64,000 nt of DNA. Source: an uncultured bacterium (lineage in GTDB: Bacteria > Sysuimicrobiota > Sysuimicrobiia > Sysuimicrobiales > Sysuimicrobiaceae). Where the stretch lies: NCBI GenBank assembly GCA_938028835.1, contig CALIMJ010000022.1:1-64000 (forward strand), written 5' to 3'. The position numbers and the translations under genes are program-made. Positions 15,746 to 24,389 of this stretch are shown piece by piece (position 1 is the first letter of the stretch; each line of letters starts with the position of its first letter). A model generated the notes under the pieces. That model was not told the origin of the DNA, ran no database searches, and saw nothing but the letters and a program-made list of their open reading frames with translations.

Positions 15746-16546
15746 TCACTCGTCCGCTTCCAGGGGTCGGCGCTCCAGGGTCTGCACCCGCTCCCCGGTG
15801 GGCAGCACCCGTTCGACCACCTGGAAGTCCTGATAGACGTGGGGCGCCAGGGGCCGTGCCACCTCCGTGAAGATGCGCAGCGCCACCTCCCGGATCTCCG
15901 CGTCCGCGTGCAGGCTTCCCCGTTTTTCGAAGAACTCCCGCCAGGAACGGTGGTTGCCCGTCATCACGATGTGCGTCTCCGTCATGTTGGGCAGCACGCA
16001 CCGCGCGGCCTCCCGGGCCCGCTTGCGGCGGAGACGGCGGTCCTCCAGCGCGCTCAAGCGGCGCTGGGCCAGCTCCAGGAGTTTCCGATACGCTCGCTGG
16101 GTGGTGGCGTAGACCTCCTCCAGGACGCGGAGGGCTTCCGGGTCGTCCCGGAACAGGGGGGGGACCACCACCGCGGCGCCTTCCTCGTGGTAGAAGCGCT
16201 GGGATAGCTGGGAGAAGGAGAAGTGCCGGTGGCGGACCAGCTCGTGGGTGCAGCTGCGGGACACCCCCACCAGGACCACGGTGAACCCCGCGTGCTCCAC
16301 CACGCTGAAGTGTTCCTGGGCGAGGATGTTCCGCAGGTACTGCTCGTTCGTCCGCCCGCTGGGGTTGGACCAGGACTGGTAGCACAGCCGCCCTGCGAAC
16401 TCCGCCAGCACCTCCGCGTCCCGGGCCGAGTCGGTCTGCCACGCGGCCCACGGCGTCCCCTCCCACGCGTCCAGGGCGAAGGTGGTGTGCGCCACCTTCC
16501 AGATTCGAAGCTGCGCGGTGCGGAACTCCGTCGTCGTTTCCCCCAT
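15746..16546 (-). CDS. thyX: flavin-dependent thymidylate synthase
   Basis: ThyX makes dTMP from dUMP using methylenetetrahydrofolate, FAD and NADPH. The signature RHRHFSFSQLSQRF (RHRxxSxxxxSxR) is present near residue 110, preceded by SVVEHAGFTVVLVGVSRSC and followed by FYHEEG; the C-terminal part contains NMTETHIVMTGNHRSWREFF with the conserved NxRxW-like element. ATG 16546 has GGGAGGTCC upstream; 22 further codons lie in frame without similarity. Length 266 residues is usual. Single gene between convergent and divergent neighbours. Confidence 0.93.
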   Translation of the reverse strand: MGETTTEFRTAQLRIWKVAHTTFALDAWEGTPWAAWQTDSARDAEVLAEFAGRLCYQSWSNPSGRTNEQYLRNILAQEHFSVVEHAGFTVVLVGVSRSCTHELVRHRHFSFSQLSQRFYHEEGAAVVVPPLFRDDPEALRVLEEVYATTQRAYRKLLELAQRRLSALEDRRLRRKRAREAARCVLPNMTETHIVMTGNHRSWREFFEKRGSLHADAEIREVALRIFTEVARPLAPHVYQDFQVVERVLPTGERVQTLERRPLEADE

Positions 16547-16623
16547 GGCCGGACCTCCCGTAGGTGTGTTCCGGCCAAGGGGACCGATCTCCTGCCGACC
16601 TTCTGCTATCATGGGGCGCGGAG

Positions 16624-16866
16624 GTGCCCGCGGTGTTCCTGTACTGGCTGGTCGTGGTGCTGATGCTGCTGGGGCTGTATGCGGGTCTGGTGCTGGCGGG
16701 CCTCGCGGACCTGAGCCTGGGGCTGCCGCCGGACCACCCGGTGCGCCGGCTCGCCCGTACCCTGGCGCGGAGGGGGCGGCGCGGAGCGCCGGATGAGGAC
16801 CTGGTGGAAGAGATGGCCCGCCGGTTGCGCGGCGGGCCCGGTTCCTGGCCCGCGGCCGGCCTGTAG
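16624..16866 (+). CDS. small single-pass membrane protein
   Basis: An 80-residue product with one strong hydrophobic segment (VFLYWLVVVLMLLGLYAGLVLAGLADL, near residues 4-30) and a basic-then-acidic cytoplasmic tail (RRLARTLARRGRRG, DEDLVEEMARRL). I recognise no family. TATCAT (16607-16612) sits 11 bases before the GTG and could be its -10, leaving almost no leader. Divergent from thyX. Confidence 0.5.
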   Translation: MPAVFLYWLVVVLMLLGLYAGLVLAGLADLSLGLPPDHPVRRLARTLARRGRRGAPDEDLVEEMARRLRGGPGSWPAAGL

Positions 16867-16887
16867 TGCGTCTGCGGTGAGCGGCCC

Positions 16888-17457
16888 GTGCCCGTCGAGG
16901 ATCCCCTGGAGCCCGTCCGTTCCCGGCTGAGCGCGTACGTCCCGCGCCGCCTCCCGGAGGCGGGATGGGTCCTGGCGGGGGTGCTGGTGCCGTTGTACGT
17001 GGACGCGGGCGAGGTGTACGTGCTCCTGACCCGCAGGACGGAGTCCGTGGCGACCCACAAAGGGCAGATCGCGTTCCCGGGAGGTGCCGTGGAGCCCCAG
17101 GACGGGGATGCGCTGCACGCGGCGCTCCGGGAGGCGCACGAGGAGTTGGGAATCCGGCCGGAGGACGTGGAGGTGCTCGGCTCCCTGGACGACGTGTCCA
17201 CGGTGGTTTCGGGTTTCCTGATCCGGCCCTACGTGGGCCGCGTCCCGTACCCCTACCCCCTGCGGCCGGCTCCGCAGGAGATCGCGGAGGTGCTCGGGAT
17301 TCCCCTCCGGTTCTTCCGTGAGGAACGAAACCTCCGGGTGGAGCGGGTCGGGGAGGGGGCGGCGCAGCGGGAGCTGCACTTCTACGACTACGGACCGCAC
17401 ACGGTCTGGGGCGCCACCGCGCGGGTGATCCGGAGGCTCGTGGAGGTGCTGAGCTGA
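16888..17457 (+). CDS. CoA-type Nudix hydrolase
   Basis: A 189-residue Nudix protein. The CoA-pyrophosphatase subgroup marker LLTRRTESVATHKGQIAFPGGAVEP precedes the Nudix box GAVEPQDG ... AALREAHEELGI, with the catalytic REAHEELG. Relatives cleave CoA or CoA esters to phosphopantetheine and 3',5'-ADP. The C-terminal part VGRVPYPYPL to YDYGPHTVWGATARVI matches the group. GTG start, 21 bases after the small membrane gene. Confidence 0.88.
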   Translation: MPVEDPLEPVRSRLSAYVPRRLPEAGWVLAGVLVPLYVDAGEVYVLLTRRTESVATHKGQIAFPGGAVEPQDGDALHAALREAHEELGIRPEDVEVLGSLDDVSTVVSGFLIRPYVGRVPYPYPLRPAPQEIAEVLGIPLRFFREERNLRVERVGEGAAQRELHFYDYGPHTVWGATARVIRRLVEVLS

Positions 17458-17474
17458 GGGGCGCCAGCCCGGGC

Positions 17475-18335
17475 GTGCGGCGGCCCGATTACCACACCCA
17501 CCTGGAGAACTACGCCCTGGACCGGGACAGCCTCCTGCGGATGGCGGAGGCGGCGGTCGCGGCGGGCGTGGACGAGATCGCCGTGACCGAGCACGCCCAC
17601 AACTTCCTGCAGTGCCGGGACACCTACCCTCCCGACAACGACTGGGTCCACGGCCGGGACCGGCCGGATCGGCGGAACTGGGACCTGGAGGCGTACCTGC
17701 GCCTGCTGGAAGCGGCGCGGGCGGAGGGCCTGCGGGTACTGGTGGCGGTGGAGTGGGACTACTGTCCCGGCTACGAGGCGCGCCTGGAGCGGTGGATCCG
17801 ATCCTACCCGTGGGATCTGGTCCTGGGCGGGGTGCACTGGCTGCCGGGCCGGACCGGCGGGTGGTGGGGCTTCGACATCCCCGAACAGCGAACGGAGTGG
17901 GAGCACCGCGACGTGGACCGCGTCTACGGGGACTACTTCCGGCTGCTGTGCGAGGCGGCGTCCACGGGCCTGTTCGATGTCCTGGCCCACCCGGACGTGG
18001 TGAAGGTGTTCGGCCACCTGCCGCGGCAGGACCCTGCAGAGTGGTACGAGCAGGCCGCGGAGGCCATGGCGCGAGCCGGGATCTGCGCGGAGATCAACAC
18101 CGCGGGCTGGCGCAAGCCCGTGGGCGAGCTGTACCCGGCGCCGGCTTTCCTGCAGGCCCTCTACCGGCAGGGGGTCCCCATCGTGATCAGCTCCGACGCA
18201 CACTGGGCAGAGCACGTGGGCTTCGGGTTCCCCGAGGCGGAGCGGGCGGCCTACTCCGCGGGCTACCGGACCCGGTGCGTGTTCCAGGCCCGGCGACGGC
18301 TCGAGATCCCCCTAAGCCGCCCCGACGAGGGATGA
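17475..18335 (+). CDS. PHP-domain phosphatase, histidinol-phosphatase-like
   Basis: A 286-residue PHP-domain metal phosphoesterase. Metal-binding motifs are DYHTHLENY at the start, VTEHAHNF, VAVEWDY, LGGVHWL, VLAHPDVVKVFG and ISSDAHWAEHVG at the end, in the order used by HisJ/HisK-type histidinol phosphatases. It may remove phosphate in histidine synthesis, but no his genes are near and other sugar phosphates are possible. GTG start 17 bases after the Nudix stop. Confidence 0.82.
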   Translation: MRRPDYHTHLENYALDRDSLLRMAEAAVAAGVDEIAVTEHAHNFLQCRDTYPPDNDWVHGRDRPDRRNWDLEAYLRLLEAARAEGLRVLVAVEWDYCPGYEARLERWIRSYPWDLVLGGVHWLPGRTGGWWGFDIPEQRTEWEHRDVDRVYGDYFRLLCEAASTGLFDVLAHPDVVKVFGHLPRQDPAEWYEQAAEAMARAGICAEINTAGWRKPVGELYPAPAFLQALYRQGVPIVISSDAHWAEHVGFGFPEAERAAYSAGYRTRCVFQARRRLEIPLSRPDEG

Positions 18336-18376
18336 CCGGACAGGCGTTCGCTAGTTGGGCGAACGCACGTACACTG

Positions 18377-18403
18377 TTGACGGCCCCGGGGCCCTGGTAT
18401 ACT
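18377..18403 (+). promoter_or_regulatory. promoter for the MerR-like gene
   Basis: TTGACG (18377-18382) and TATACT (18398-18403) with a TGG extension, spaced 15 bases. The short spacing is unusual. It lies 36 bases before the MerR-like ATG. Confidence 0.55.
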
Positions 18404-18438
18404 GGGGCCGAACCTCCTGCGGACCTCTGGAGCTGGAG

Positions 18439-18798
18439 ATGCCCAGTCCCTCGGAGCTGTTTCCGATCGGAGTTGTATCTGTCCTGACGGGCCTGAAGCC
18501 TCACGTGCTCCGTCGGTGGGAGGAGCAGGGGCTTGTGGCACCGGTCCGGGTCGGGAAGGCCCGGCGGCGGATGTACTCCTGGCGGGACATCGAGCAGATC
18601 CAGCTCCTGCGCCACCTGATGGAGCGCGAGCAGCTGTCCCCCCTCCAGGCCCGGGCGGCTATCCAGGAAGGGTGGCCGCGCTTCGTGGGCTGGGAGCGGA
18701 GGATCTGGGGACGTCAGGGGAGGACGCCCGGGCGAGGGGGCGCGCGCTACGTGGTCGCCGTCAGCCGGCCCCGGACGGCCGACGAACTGGAGGAGTAG
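18439..18798 (+). CDS. MerR-family-like transcriptional regulator
   Basis: A 119-residue protein whose N-terminal 75 residues form a MerR-type winged helix: FPIGVVSVLTGLKPHVLRRWEEQGLV, then RRRMYSWRDIEQIQLLRHLM. The remainder is short, basic and lacks the long dimerisation helix and effector domain, resembling GlnR/HspR-type small MerR proteins. ATG 18439 is favoured as the HTH begins ten residues later; a longer frame from 18355 would cross the promoter. Ends three bases before the convergent GGDEF/EAL gene. Confidence 0.8.
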   Translation: MPSPSELFPIGVVSVLTGLKPHVLRRWEEQGLVAPVRVGKARRRMYSWRDIEQIQLLRHLMEREQLSPLQARAAIQEGWPRFVGWERRIWGRQGRTPGRGGARYVVAVSRPRTADELEE

Positions 18799-18800
18799 TT

Positions 18801-21800
18801 TCAGCCGCTTCCGGAACGGCTCGGCTCGGACGTTCCGGCGGCTGGGGAGCGGGTGCCCGGAAGGGCGCCCGCTCCTTGTTCGTCCAGCCCCAGGAATCGG
18901 TCGGCTTCCGTGAGGTCCATCGGGCGGGCGACGGCGTACCCCTGGGCGTAGGCGAACCCGAGTTCGCGCACCCGCTCCAGACACGCGGGATCTTCGATCC
19001 CCTTGGCCACGAGATCCAACCCCAGCTCGGCGGCGGTGCTCACCACCGCCCGGAGGAGCTCGCCGTGGGGAGGGTCGGCGTGGCAGTCCACAAACCACGC
19101 CCGCTCCAGCTTCACCACCCGGACGGGCAGCCCCCGCAGCGCCCGGAGGGAGGAGCTGGCGGCGAAGTCGTCCACGTGTAGGGCGATGTCCATCTCGCCC
19201 AGCTGGCGCATCCGGTCACAGCCATCGGAGCCCAGGAGGGCCAGCACCCGCTCGCAGACCTCTACCCGCAGGGCCTTCGGCTCCAGCCCCGAGGCCTGCA
19301 GCGCGGCGTGCAGCCGTTCGGGCAACGACGGGTCCGCCAAGTCCACCGCGGAGAGGTTCACGCTCACCGCCGGTGCCCCGGCGCCCACCCGGTCCCTCCA
19401 TCGCCGGGCCGCGCGGCACGCCTCCCCCAGGACCCAGGCCTGCAGCTGCGGTGCAAGCCCGCTGGCCTCCACCCCGGCGAGAAACTCCGCGGCTACCAGC
19501 AGCCCGCGCCGGGGGTGCTGCCACCGGAGGAGGGCTTCCATCTCCACCACCCGGCGGTCTGCGATGCGGATCACCGGCTGGTAGTGCAAGACGAACTCTC
19601 CCCGCTCCAGGGCCCGCGCCAGGTCGCCTTCCAGCTGCGCCGGGAGGGCCAGCGCCCGGCCCAGGGCCTCGTCGAACAGCTGGAAGCGGTTGCGGCCCAA
19701 CGCCTTGGCGCGGTACAGGGCGATGTCGGACTGCCGCAGGAGGTCCTCCGCGGCGTGCGTCTCGGGGCCCGAGAGGGAGACCCCCACGCTGGCGGTGGTG
19801 TACACCGCCTGCCCGGCCACGTGGAACGGTTCCCGAAATGCCGCCTGGACCCGCTGCGCCACCTGCAGGGCGTCCTGCGGACCGTCCACGTCCTCCAGCA
19901 GCACCGTGAATTCGTCCCCCGCCAGACGGGCGAGGGTGTCCGAGCCGCGCAGGCACGACCGCAGCCGCTGCGCCACCTGCTGCAGGAGATGATCGCCCGC
20001 CTCGTGGCCGAGGGTGTCGTTCACGAGCTTGAACCGGTCCAGGTCTACGAACAGCACCGCCACCAGCCGGCCCGTCCGCTTGGCCCGCTCCAGCGCGTGC
20101 GCGAGCCGGTCCAGGAACAGCGTCCGGTTCGGCAGGCCCGTCAGGGCGTCGTGCAGGGCCAAGTGGGCGAGCCGCAGCTCGGCGCGCTTGCGGTCGGTGA
20201 TGTTCACCCCGTACCCGATCACGCGGGCCAGACGGCCTTCCCGGTCCACCACGGGGTGGACCCGCCGCAGGAAGTAACGTGCCTTGCCATCGCGCCCTCG
20301 GAGTTCCTCCTCGAACTCCAGCGTCCTGCGCTCCGCCATGGCCTGGCGGTAGTAGTGGCGACGGACTTCCGCCACGGAACGGTCCTGGCCCACGCGGGCA
20401 CACAGCTCGAAGTCGTCGCGGCCCACCACCCACCGCCGCAGCTCAGGGTCGCGTACTGCGGACCGGTTGACGTACAGGTACCGGAAGTCCGGGTCCAGCA
20501 CCGCGATGTCGGAGGGCACGTGGTCCAGGACCTCCTCGTAGAAGGCCCGCTGCTCCTCGAGCTTCTGCGCCGCTTGAGCGTGGTGCAGCACCAGGGAGGC
20601 CAGCTGGCCGAAGCGCACCACGGTTTCGACCTCCTCCGCGGTGAAGGCGGGCGCGGAGCGGTCCCGAGCCACCGAGAAAGCCCCCACGAACCGCCCGGAG
20701 GCCAACAGGGGAACGCTGACCGCGCTGCCCAGCGAGTCGAAGCGGGGGTCCGCTAGCCGTCCCGGCCAGCGGCTGTAGTCCTGCACCACCAGGGGCTGGC
20801 CGGTCTCCCACACGCGGCCCACCATGCCCTCCCCGCGCCGCACCTGAAGTCCTTCCCGCCCCGCCCAGGCCATGGCTCCAAGCCCTACTTGGCACCGCAG
20901 CACGCCGTCCTCCACCAGGTACAGGTTGCCGTGGACGCTGCCCAGCAACTGGCACGCCCGCTGGACGATGGCGTGCAAGAGCTCGCCGGCGCCCAGGCCC
21001 GACAGCAGGCCGTGGGCGGTGTCGTGGAGCGCTTCGAGGAGCTCCTGACGCCGGCGCAGGCGGACTTCCGCCTCCCGACGCCGCGTGAGCTCCTCGTGGG
21101 CCTCCTGGTACAGACGCGCGTTGTGCAGGGCCAGAGCCGCCGCATGCGCGAAGCGGCTTGCGGCGTCTACCTCCTCCTCTGCGAACGGCAGGGCCCCGGC
21201 GTCGCGTGCCAGGAACAGGGTGCCCGCATACTCCAGGCCCCACCACAGGGGTACCGCCAGCCCCGGCCCGAGTCCGTCGAACGCGGCTCCCGACCTCCGC
21301 TGCCGGCCGGGCCAGCTCGGGTAGTGCTCCACCACCACCGGCGCGCCCTTCTCCCACACTGCCCCCACGATCCCCTTCCCCTTCTCGCAGGTGCGCCCCT
21401 CGGCGGCCGCCTGCGCGAGGATCCCCACCCCCACGGCGCAGTGGAGCAGGGCTCCCTCGCGCAGGTACAGGGCTGCGTGCGGGCAGCCCAGGAGCTCGCT
21501 CGCCCGCCGCACCACCAGATCCAGGGTCTGCTGGAGCTCTGCTCCCTCCAGCAGCGCCACGCTGGTGGCCTGGAGCGCCTCCAGCAGCTGGTGGCGGCGG
21601 CGGACCTCTGCCTCCGCCCGCTTGCGCCGGTCCAGTTCCTCCTGGGCGGCACGGTATAGGGACGCGCTGTTGAGGACGAGGGAGGCCAGGTGGCCGAAGC
21701 GGGCCGCGGCGTCCACCTCGTCCTGGCTGTACGGGGATTCTCCCCGGTTTCTGGCCACGAAGAACGCTCCGACCACCTCGTGGCCCACCCGCAGGGGCAC

Positions 21801-23057
21801 GGTGAGGGCCGGGCCCAGGTCGGACACCTGCGGGAAGGGCATACGGCCCGGCCAGCTGGCGTAGTCGTCCACCACCAGGGCGTGCCCGGCCTCCCACACC
21901 TGCCCGACCATCCCCTCCCCGCGCCGCAGGCAGACGCCGGCCTCCTGAGCCCAGCGGGCCGCGCCCACCCCCACCCGGCAGCGCATCCCGTCCCCTTCCC
22001 GCAGGTACAGGTTCCCGTGGCTGGAGCGCAGCAGGGCGGTGGCGCGGTGCACGATGGCCGCCAGCAGGCTGTCAAAGTCCGTCCCTCGGAGCAGCTCCTC
22101 CGTGGTGGCGTGCAGGGTGCGGAGCAGTTCGTGTTTCCGCCGCAGGTCGGCTTCTGCGCGTCGGCGGCGGGCGAGTTCCTCCTGGGTCCGCCGGTACAGG
22201 TCCGCGTTCTGGGCCACCAGGGAGGCCAGCTCCGCAAAGCGCTCCACCACCTCCACTTCCTCCGGGGTGAACGGTCGGTGGGGCTGCGAGCGTACCACCA
22301 CGATAGCGCCGGTGACCTGCCCGTGGACCCGCAGCGGCATGGCCGCGGCGGACCGGACGAAGGCGAGCCGTGGGTCCTGCAGCCGGCACTCCCACCGGGC
22401 GTAGTCCTCCACCACCGCGGGCCTTCCGGTCTGCCACACGTAGCCAGCCAGGCCCTGGCCGAGGGATACCTCGAACGCCTCCTCCTGCATCCACCGGGTG
22501 GCGCCGAGGGCAAAGCGACACCGCATCCGGTCGCCCTCTACCAGGAACAGGTTGCCGTGAGGGGTCTCCAGCAGCTCGCAGGCGCGGCGCAGGAGGTCTT
22601 CCAGCAAGCCCTCCGCCGGTCCTCCACCGATCAGGCCCACGGTGGTGGTGTGCAGGGCGTCCAGCAGGGCCGCCCGGCGGCGCAGCTGCTCCTGGGCTGC
22701 CCGGTGCGAGCGGCCCAGCCGGTACAGGACCTCCGAGGTGGCCACCACCGTGACCGCGAGGCCTGCCCACGCCACCGAGGCCTCCCGCAGGTCCGGGGCG
22801 CGCAGCAGCACCGCGGCCAGGCTGGCGGCCGCCGCGGGAGGCAGCATGAGCACGTAGATCCGCTGCGGGAAGCGCGCGGAGGCGAGCAGGACGGGACCCG
22901 TCAGCAGCACCACCACGGAGAAGGGAATCCCCCACCGCAGCACCGCCACCGCGACGCCCACGCACACGCCCGCGTAGCTGGCGACCGCCCACACCCGGAC
23001 ACGTTCGTCTCGGGCCAGGGGCCGCAAGGGAATCCGCAACCCTGCCGCCTTCGCCAT
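18801..23057 (-). CDS. membrane sensor with four GAF, PAS, GGDEF and degenerate EAL domains
   Basis: A 1418-residue cyclic-di-GMP protein. Residues about 22-112 form four membrane segments. Four similar units of about 180 residues follow (starting near 118, 289, 471 and 651), each a short Arg/Glu coiled coil (QEELxRRRxAE) and a GAF domain with HGNLYL- and GxVWExG-like motifs. A PAS domain (about 835-955), GGDEF (LARLAGDEF, motif A1046-F1050) and EAL (E1174 in MEALLRWQHP) complete it. The AGDEF variant is often active, but the EAL site is altered: DDFG reads DDFA, LKIDR reads VKLER, and the Glu of AEGVE is Lys1352 (AKGIED). It therefore probably makes c-di-GMP or only senses it. Starts 47 bases from iscS, divergent. 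Confidence 0.9.
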   Translation of the reverse strand: MAKAAGLRIPLRPLARDERVRVWAVASYAGVCVGVAVAVLRWGIPFSVVVLLTGPVLLASARFPQRIYVLMLPPAAAASLAAVLLRAPDLREASVAWAGLAVTVVATSEVLYRLGRSHRAAQEQLRRRAALLDALHTTTVGLIGGGPAEGLLEDLLRRACELLETPHGNLFLVEGDRMRCRFALGATRWMQEEAFEVSLGQGLAGYVWQTGRPAVVEDYARWECRLQDPRLAFVRSAAAMPLRVHGQVTGAIVVVRSQPHRPFTPEEVEVVERFAELASLVAQNADLYRRTQEELARRRRAEADLRRKHELLRTLHATTEELLRGTDFDSLLAAIVHRATALLRSSHGNLYLREGDGMRCRVGVGAARWAQEAGVCLRRGEGMVGQVWEAGHALVVDDYASWPGRMPFPQVSDLGPALTVPLRVGHEVVGAFFVARNRGESPYSQDEVDAAARFGHLASLVLNSASLYRAAQEELDRRKRAEAEVRRRHQLLEALQATSVALLEGAELQQTLDLVVRRASELLGCPHAALYLREGALLHCAVGVGILAQAAAEGRTCEKGKGIVGAVWEKGAPVVVEHYPSWPGRQRRSGAAFDGLGPGLAVPLWWGLEYAGTLFLARDAGALPFAEEEVDAASRFAHAAALALHNARLYQEAHEELTRRREAEVRLRRRQELLEALHDTAHGLLSGLGAGELLHAIVQRACQLLGSVHGNLYLVEDGVLRCQVGLGAMAWAGREGLQVRRGEGMVGRVWETGQPLVVQDYSRWPGRLADPRFDSLGSAVSVPLLASGRFVGAFSVARDRSAPAFTAEEVETVVRFGQLASLVLHHAQAAQKLEEQRAFYEEVLDHVPSDIAVLDPDFRYLYVNRSAVRDPELRRWVVGRDDFELCARVGQDRSVAEVRRHYYRQAMAERRTLEFEEELRGRDGKARYFLRRVHPVVDREGRLARVIGYGVNITDRKRAELRLAHLALHDALTGLPNRTLFLDRLAHALERAKRTGRLVAVLFVDLDRFKLVNDTLGHEAGDHLLQQVAQRLRSCLRGSDTLARLAGDEFTVLLEDVDGPQDALQVAQRVQAAFREPFHVAGQAVYTTASVGVSLSGPETHAAEDLLRQSDIALYRAKALGRNRFQLFDEALGRALALPAQLEGDLARALERGEFVLHYQPVIRIADRRVVEMEALLRWQHPRRGLLVAAEFLAGVEASGLAPQLQAWVLGEACRAARRWRDRVGAGAPAVSVNLSAVDLADPSLPERLHAALQASGLEPKALRVEVCERVLALLGSDGCDRMRQLGEMDIALHVDDFAASSSLRALRGLPVRVVKLERAWFVDCHADPPHGELLRAVVSTAAELGLDLVAKGIEDPACLERVRELGFAYAQGYAVARPMDLTEADRFLGLDEQGAGALPGTRSPAAGTSEPSRSGSG

Positions 23058-23091
23058 CCGTGGGGGCGTCTAGCAACCCGCGTGCCACGGG

Positions 23092-23097
23092 TACAAT
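23092..23097 (+). promoter_or_regulatory. -10 element giving a leaderless cysteine desulfurase message
   Basis: TACAAT ends six bases before the GTG of the desulfurase gene, so transcription should begin at or next to the start codon. There is no Shine-Dalgarno sequence. The same spacing occurs at lgt and ksgA. Confidence 0.55.
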
Positions 23098-23103
23098 GGA
23101 GCC

Positions 23104-24279
23104 GTGCGTATCTACCTGGACTACGCGGCCACCACTCCCACCGACCCGCGTGTGGTGGAGGCCATGCGCCCGTACTTCACGGACCGTTTCGGCAACGCCA
23201 GCAGCGTACACACGTTCGGACAGGAGGCGCGGGCCGCGGTGGACCGGGCCCGGCGCACCCTGGCCGAGGCTTTGGGTTGTGAACCCTCCGAGGTGGTGTT
23301 CACCAGTGGGGCTACGGAGGCGGACAACTGGGCCGTGGTGGGGGTCGCTTTTGCCCACGAGTCCCGGGGCCGGCACCTCGTGGTGTCCTCCGTGGAGCAC
23401 CGGGCGGTGCTGGAACCCGCCCGGTGGCTCGCGGAGCGGGGGTGGGAGGTCACCTTCCTCCCCGTGGATCGCTACGGCCGCGTGGATCCCGACGACGTGC
23501 GGCGGGCCCTGCGGGACGACACGGTGCTGGTTTCCGTGATGCACGCCAACAACGAGGTGGGTACGGTGCAACCGGTGGCGGAGGTCGCCCGCATCGCCCG
23601 TGAGATGGGGGTGCTGGTGCACACCGACGCCACCCAGACCTTCGGCGCGTTGCCCGTCCGCGTGGACGAGCTGGGCGTGGACCTCCTGTCCGCCTCCGCG
23701 CACAAGCGGTACGGCCCGAAGGGCGTGGGGTTCCTGTACGTGCGGCGGGGTACCCGCATCGAGCCGCTGCTGAGGGGAGGAGCCCACGAACGCGGGCGGC
23801 GGGCCGGAACGGAGAACGTGCCCGGAATCGTGGGGTTCGGCAAGGCGGTGGAGCTGGCCCTGGCGGCGCGGGAAGCCGAACAGGCGCGGCTCTCGGGCCT
23901 GAGGGACCGTCTGGTGCGTGGGTTGCTGGCAGTGGAGGGAGCTTTCCTCAACGGGCACCCCACGGAGCGGCTGCCCAACAACGCCCACCTCTCTTTCGAG
24001 GGCGTGGAGAGCGAGTCGTTGCTCCTGGCCCTGGACCTCCGGGGCCTGGCGGCCAGCAGCGGGTCTGCGTGCACCGCGGGAAGCCTGGAACCCTCCCACG
24101 TCCTGCGTGCCATGGGGCTGCCGCCGGAACGGGCCGCAGGGGCCCTGCGGCTCACCCTGGGCCGCTGGACCACGGAGGCGGAGGTGGACGCGGCGGTGGA
24201 GTGGGTCCGCGAGGCGGTGGCGGAGTTGCGCCGGGCCTCGCCCACGTGGCGGCGCGCCCACAGCGCCACCCACAGTTGA
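23104..24279 (+). CDS. iscS: cysteine desulfurase (NifS/IscS family)
   Basis: This PLP enzyme takes sulfur from cysteine as a persulfide for Fe-S clusters and tRNA thiolation. MRIYLDYAATTPTDP opens the 391-residue protein; HANNEVGTVQP, the PLP lysine in SASAHKRYGPKG (Lys201) and the catalytic-Cys loop SSGSACTAGSLEPSHVL (Cys323) are all present, placing it in group I. No IscU, regulator or MnmA gene is adjacent. It directly precedes complex I, whose many Fe-S clusters it could help supply. Start GTG at the predicted transcription start; its stop overlaps the nuo -35. Confidence 0.93.
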   Translation: MRIYLDYAATTPTDPRVVEAMRPYFTDRFGNASSVHTFGQEARAAVDRARRTLAEALGCEPSEVVFTSGATEADNWAVVGVAFAHESRGRHLVVSSVEHRAVLEPARWLAERGWEVTFLPVDRYGRVDPDDVRRALRDDTVLVSVMHANNEVGTVQPVAEVARIAREMGVLVHTDATQTFGALPVRVDELGVDLLSASAHKRYGPKGVGFLYVRRGTRIEPLLRGGAHERGRRAGTENVPGIVGFGKAVELALAAREAEQARLSGLRDRLVRGLLAVEGAFLNGHPTERLPNNAHLSFEGVESESLLLALDLRGLAASSGSACTAGSLEPSHVLRAMGLPPERAAGALRLTLGRWTTEAEVDAAVEWVREAVAELRRASPTWRRAHSATHS

Positions 24280-24304
24280 AGTGGCGGCCAGCCTCTGCGA
24301 TCAT
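24276..24304 (+). promoter_or_regulatory. promoter of the nuo operon
   Basis: TTGAAG (24276-24281), a 17-base spacer and GATCAT (24299-24304). The -35 overlaps the stop codon of the desulfurase gene. A GTG reading frame begins six bases after the -10, and nuoA 85 bases after it. Confidence 0.5.
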
Positions 24305-24310
24305 GGACGC

Positions 24311-24388
24311 GTGGCCGGCCTCGCGGCGGGCCAGGAAGTCCGTGCGCGGCTCGGTCTTTGTGTGGCCCGGCGCACGGGCCGGAGGTAG
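24311..24388 (+). CDS. possible 25-residue leader peptide upstream of nuoA
   Basis: GTG 24311 lies six bases after the -10, as in other likely leaderless genes here. It opens a 25-codon frame (VAGLAAGQEVRARLGLCV and a basic end) whose TAG falls inside the nuoA SD-start region, GGAGGTAGCATG, one base before the ATG. Ribosomes finishing it could reinitiate at nuoA. There is no homology support; it may be only a leader RNA. Confidence 0.3.
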   Translation: MAGLAAGQEVRARLGLCVARRTGRR

Positions 24389-24389
24389 C

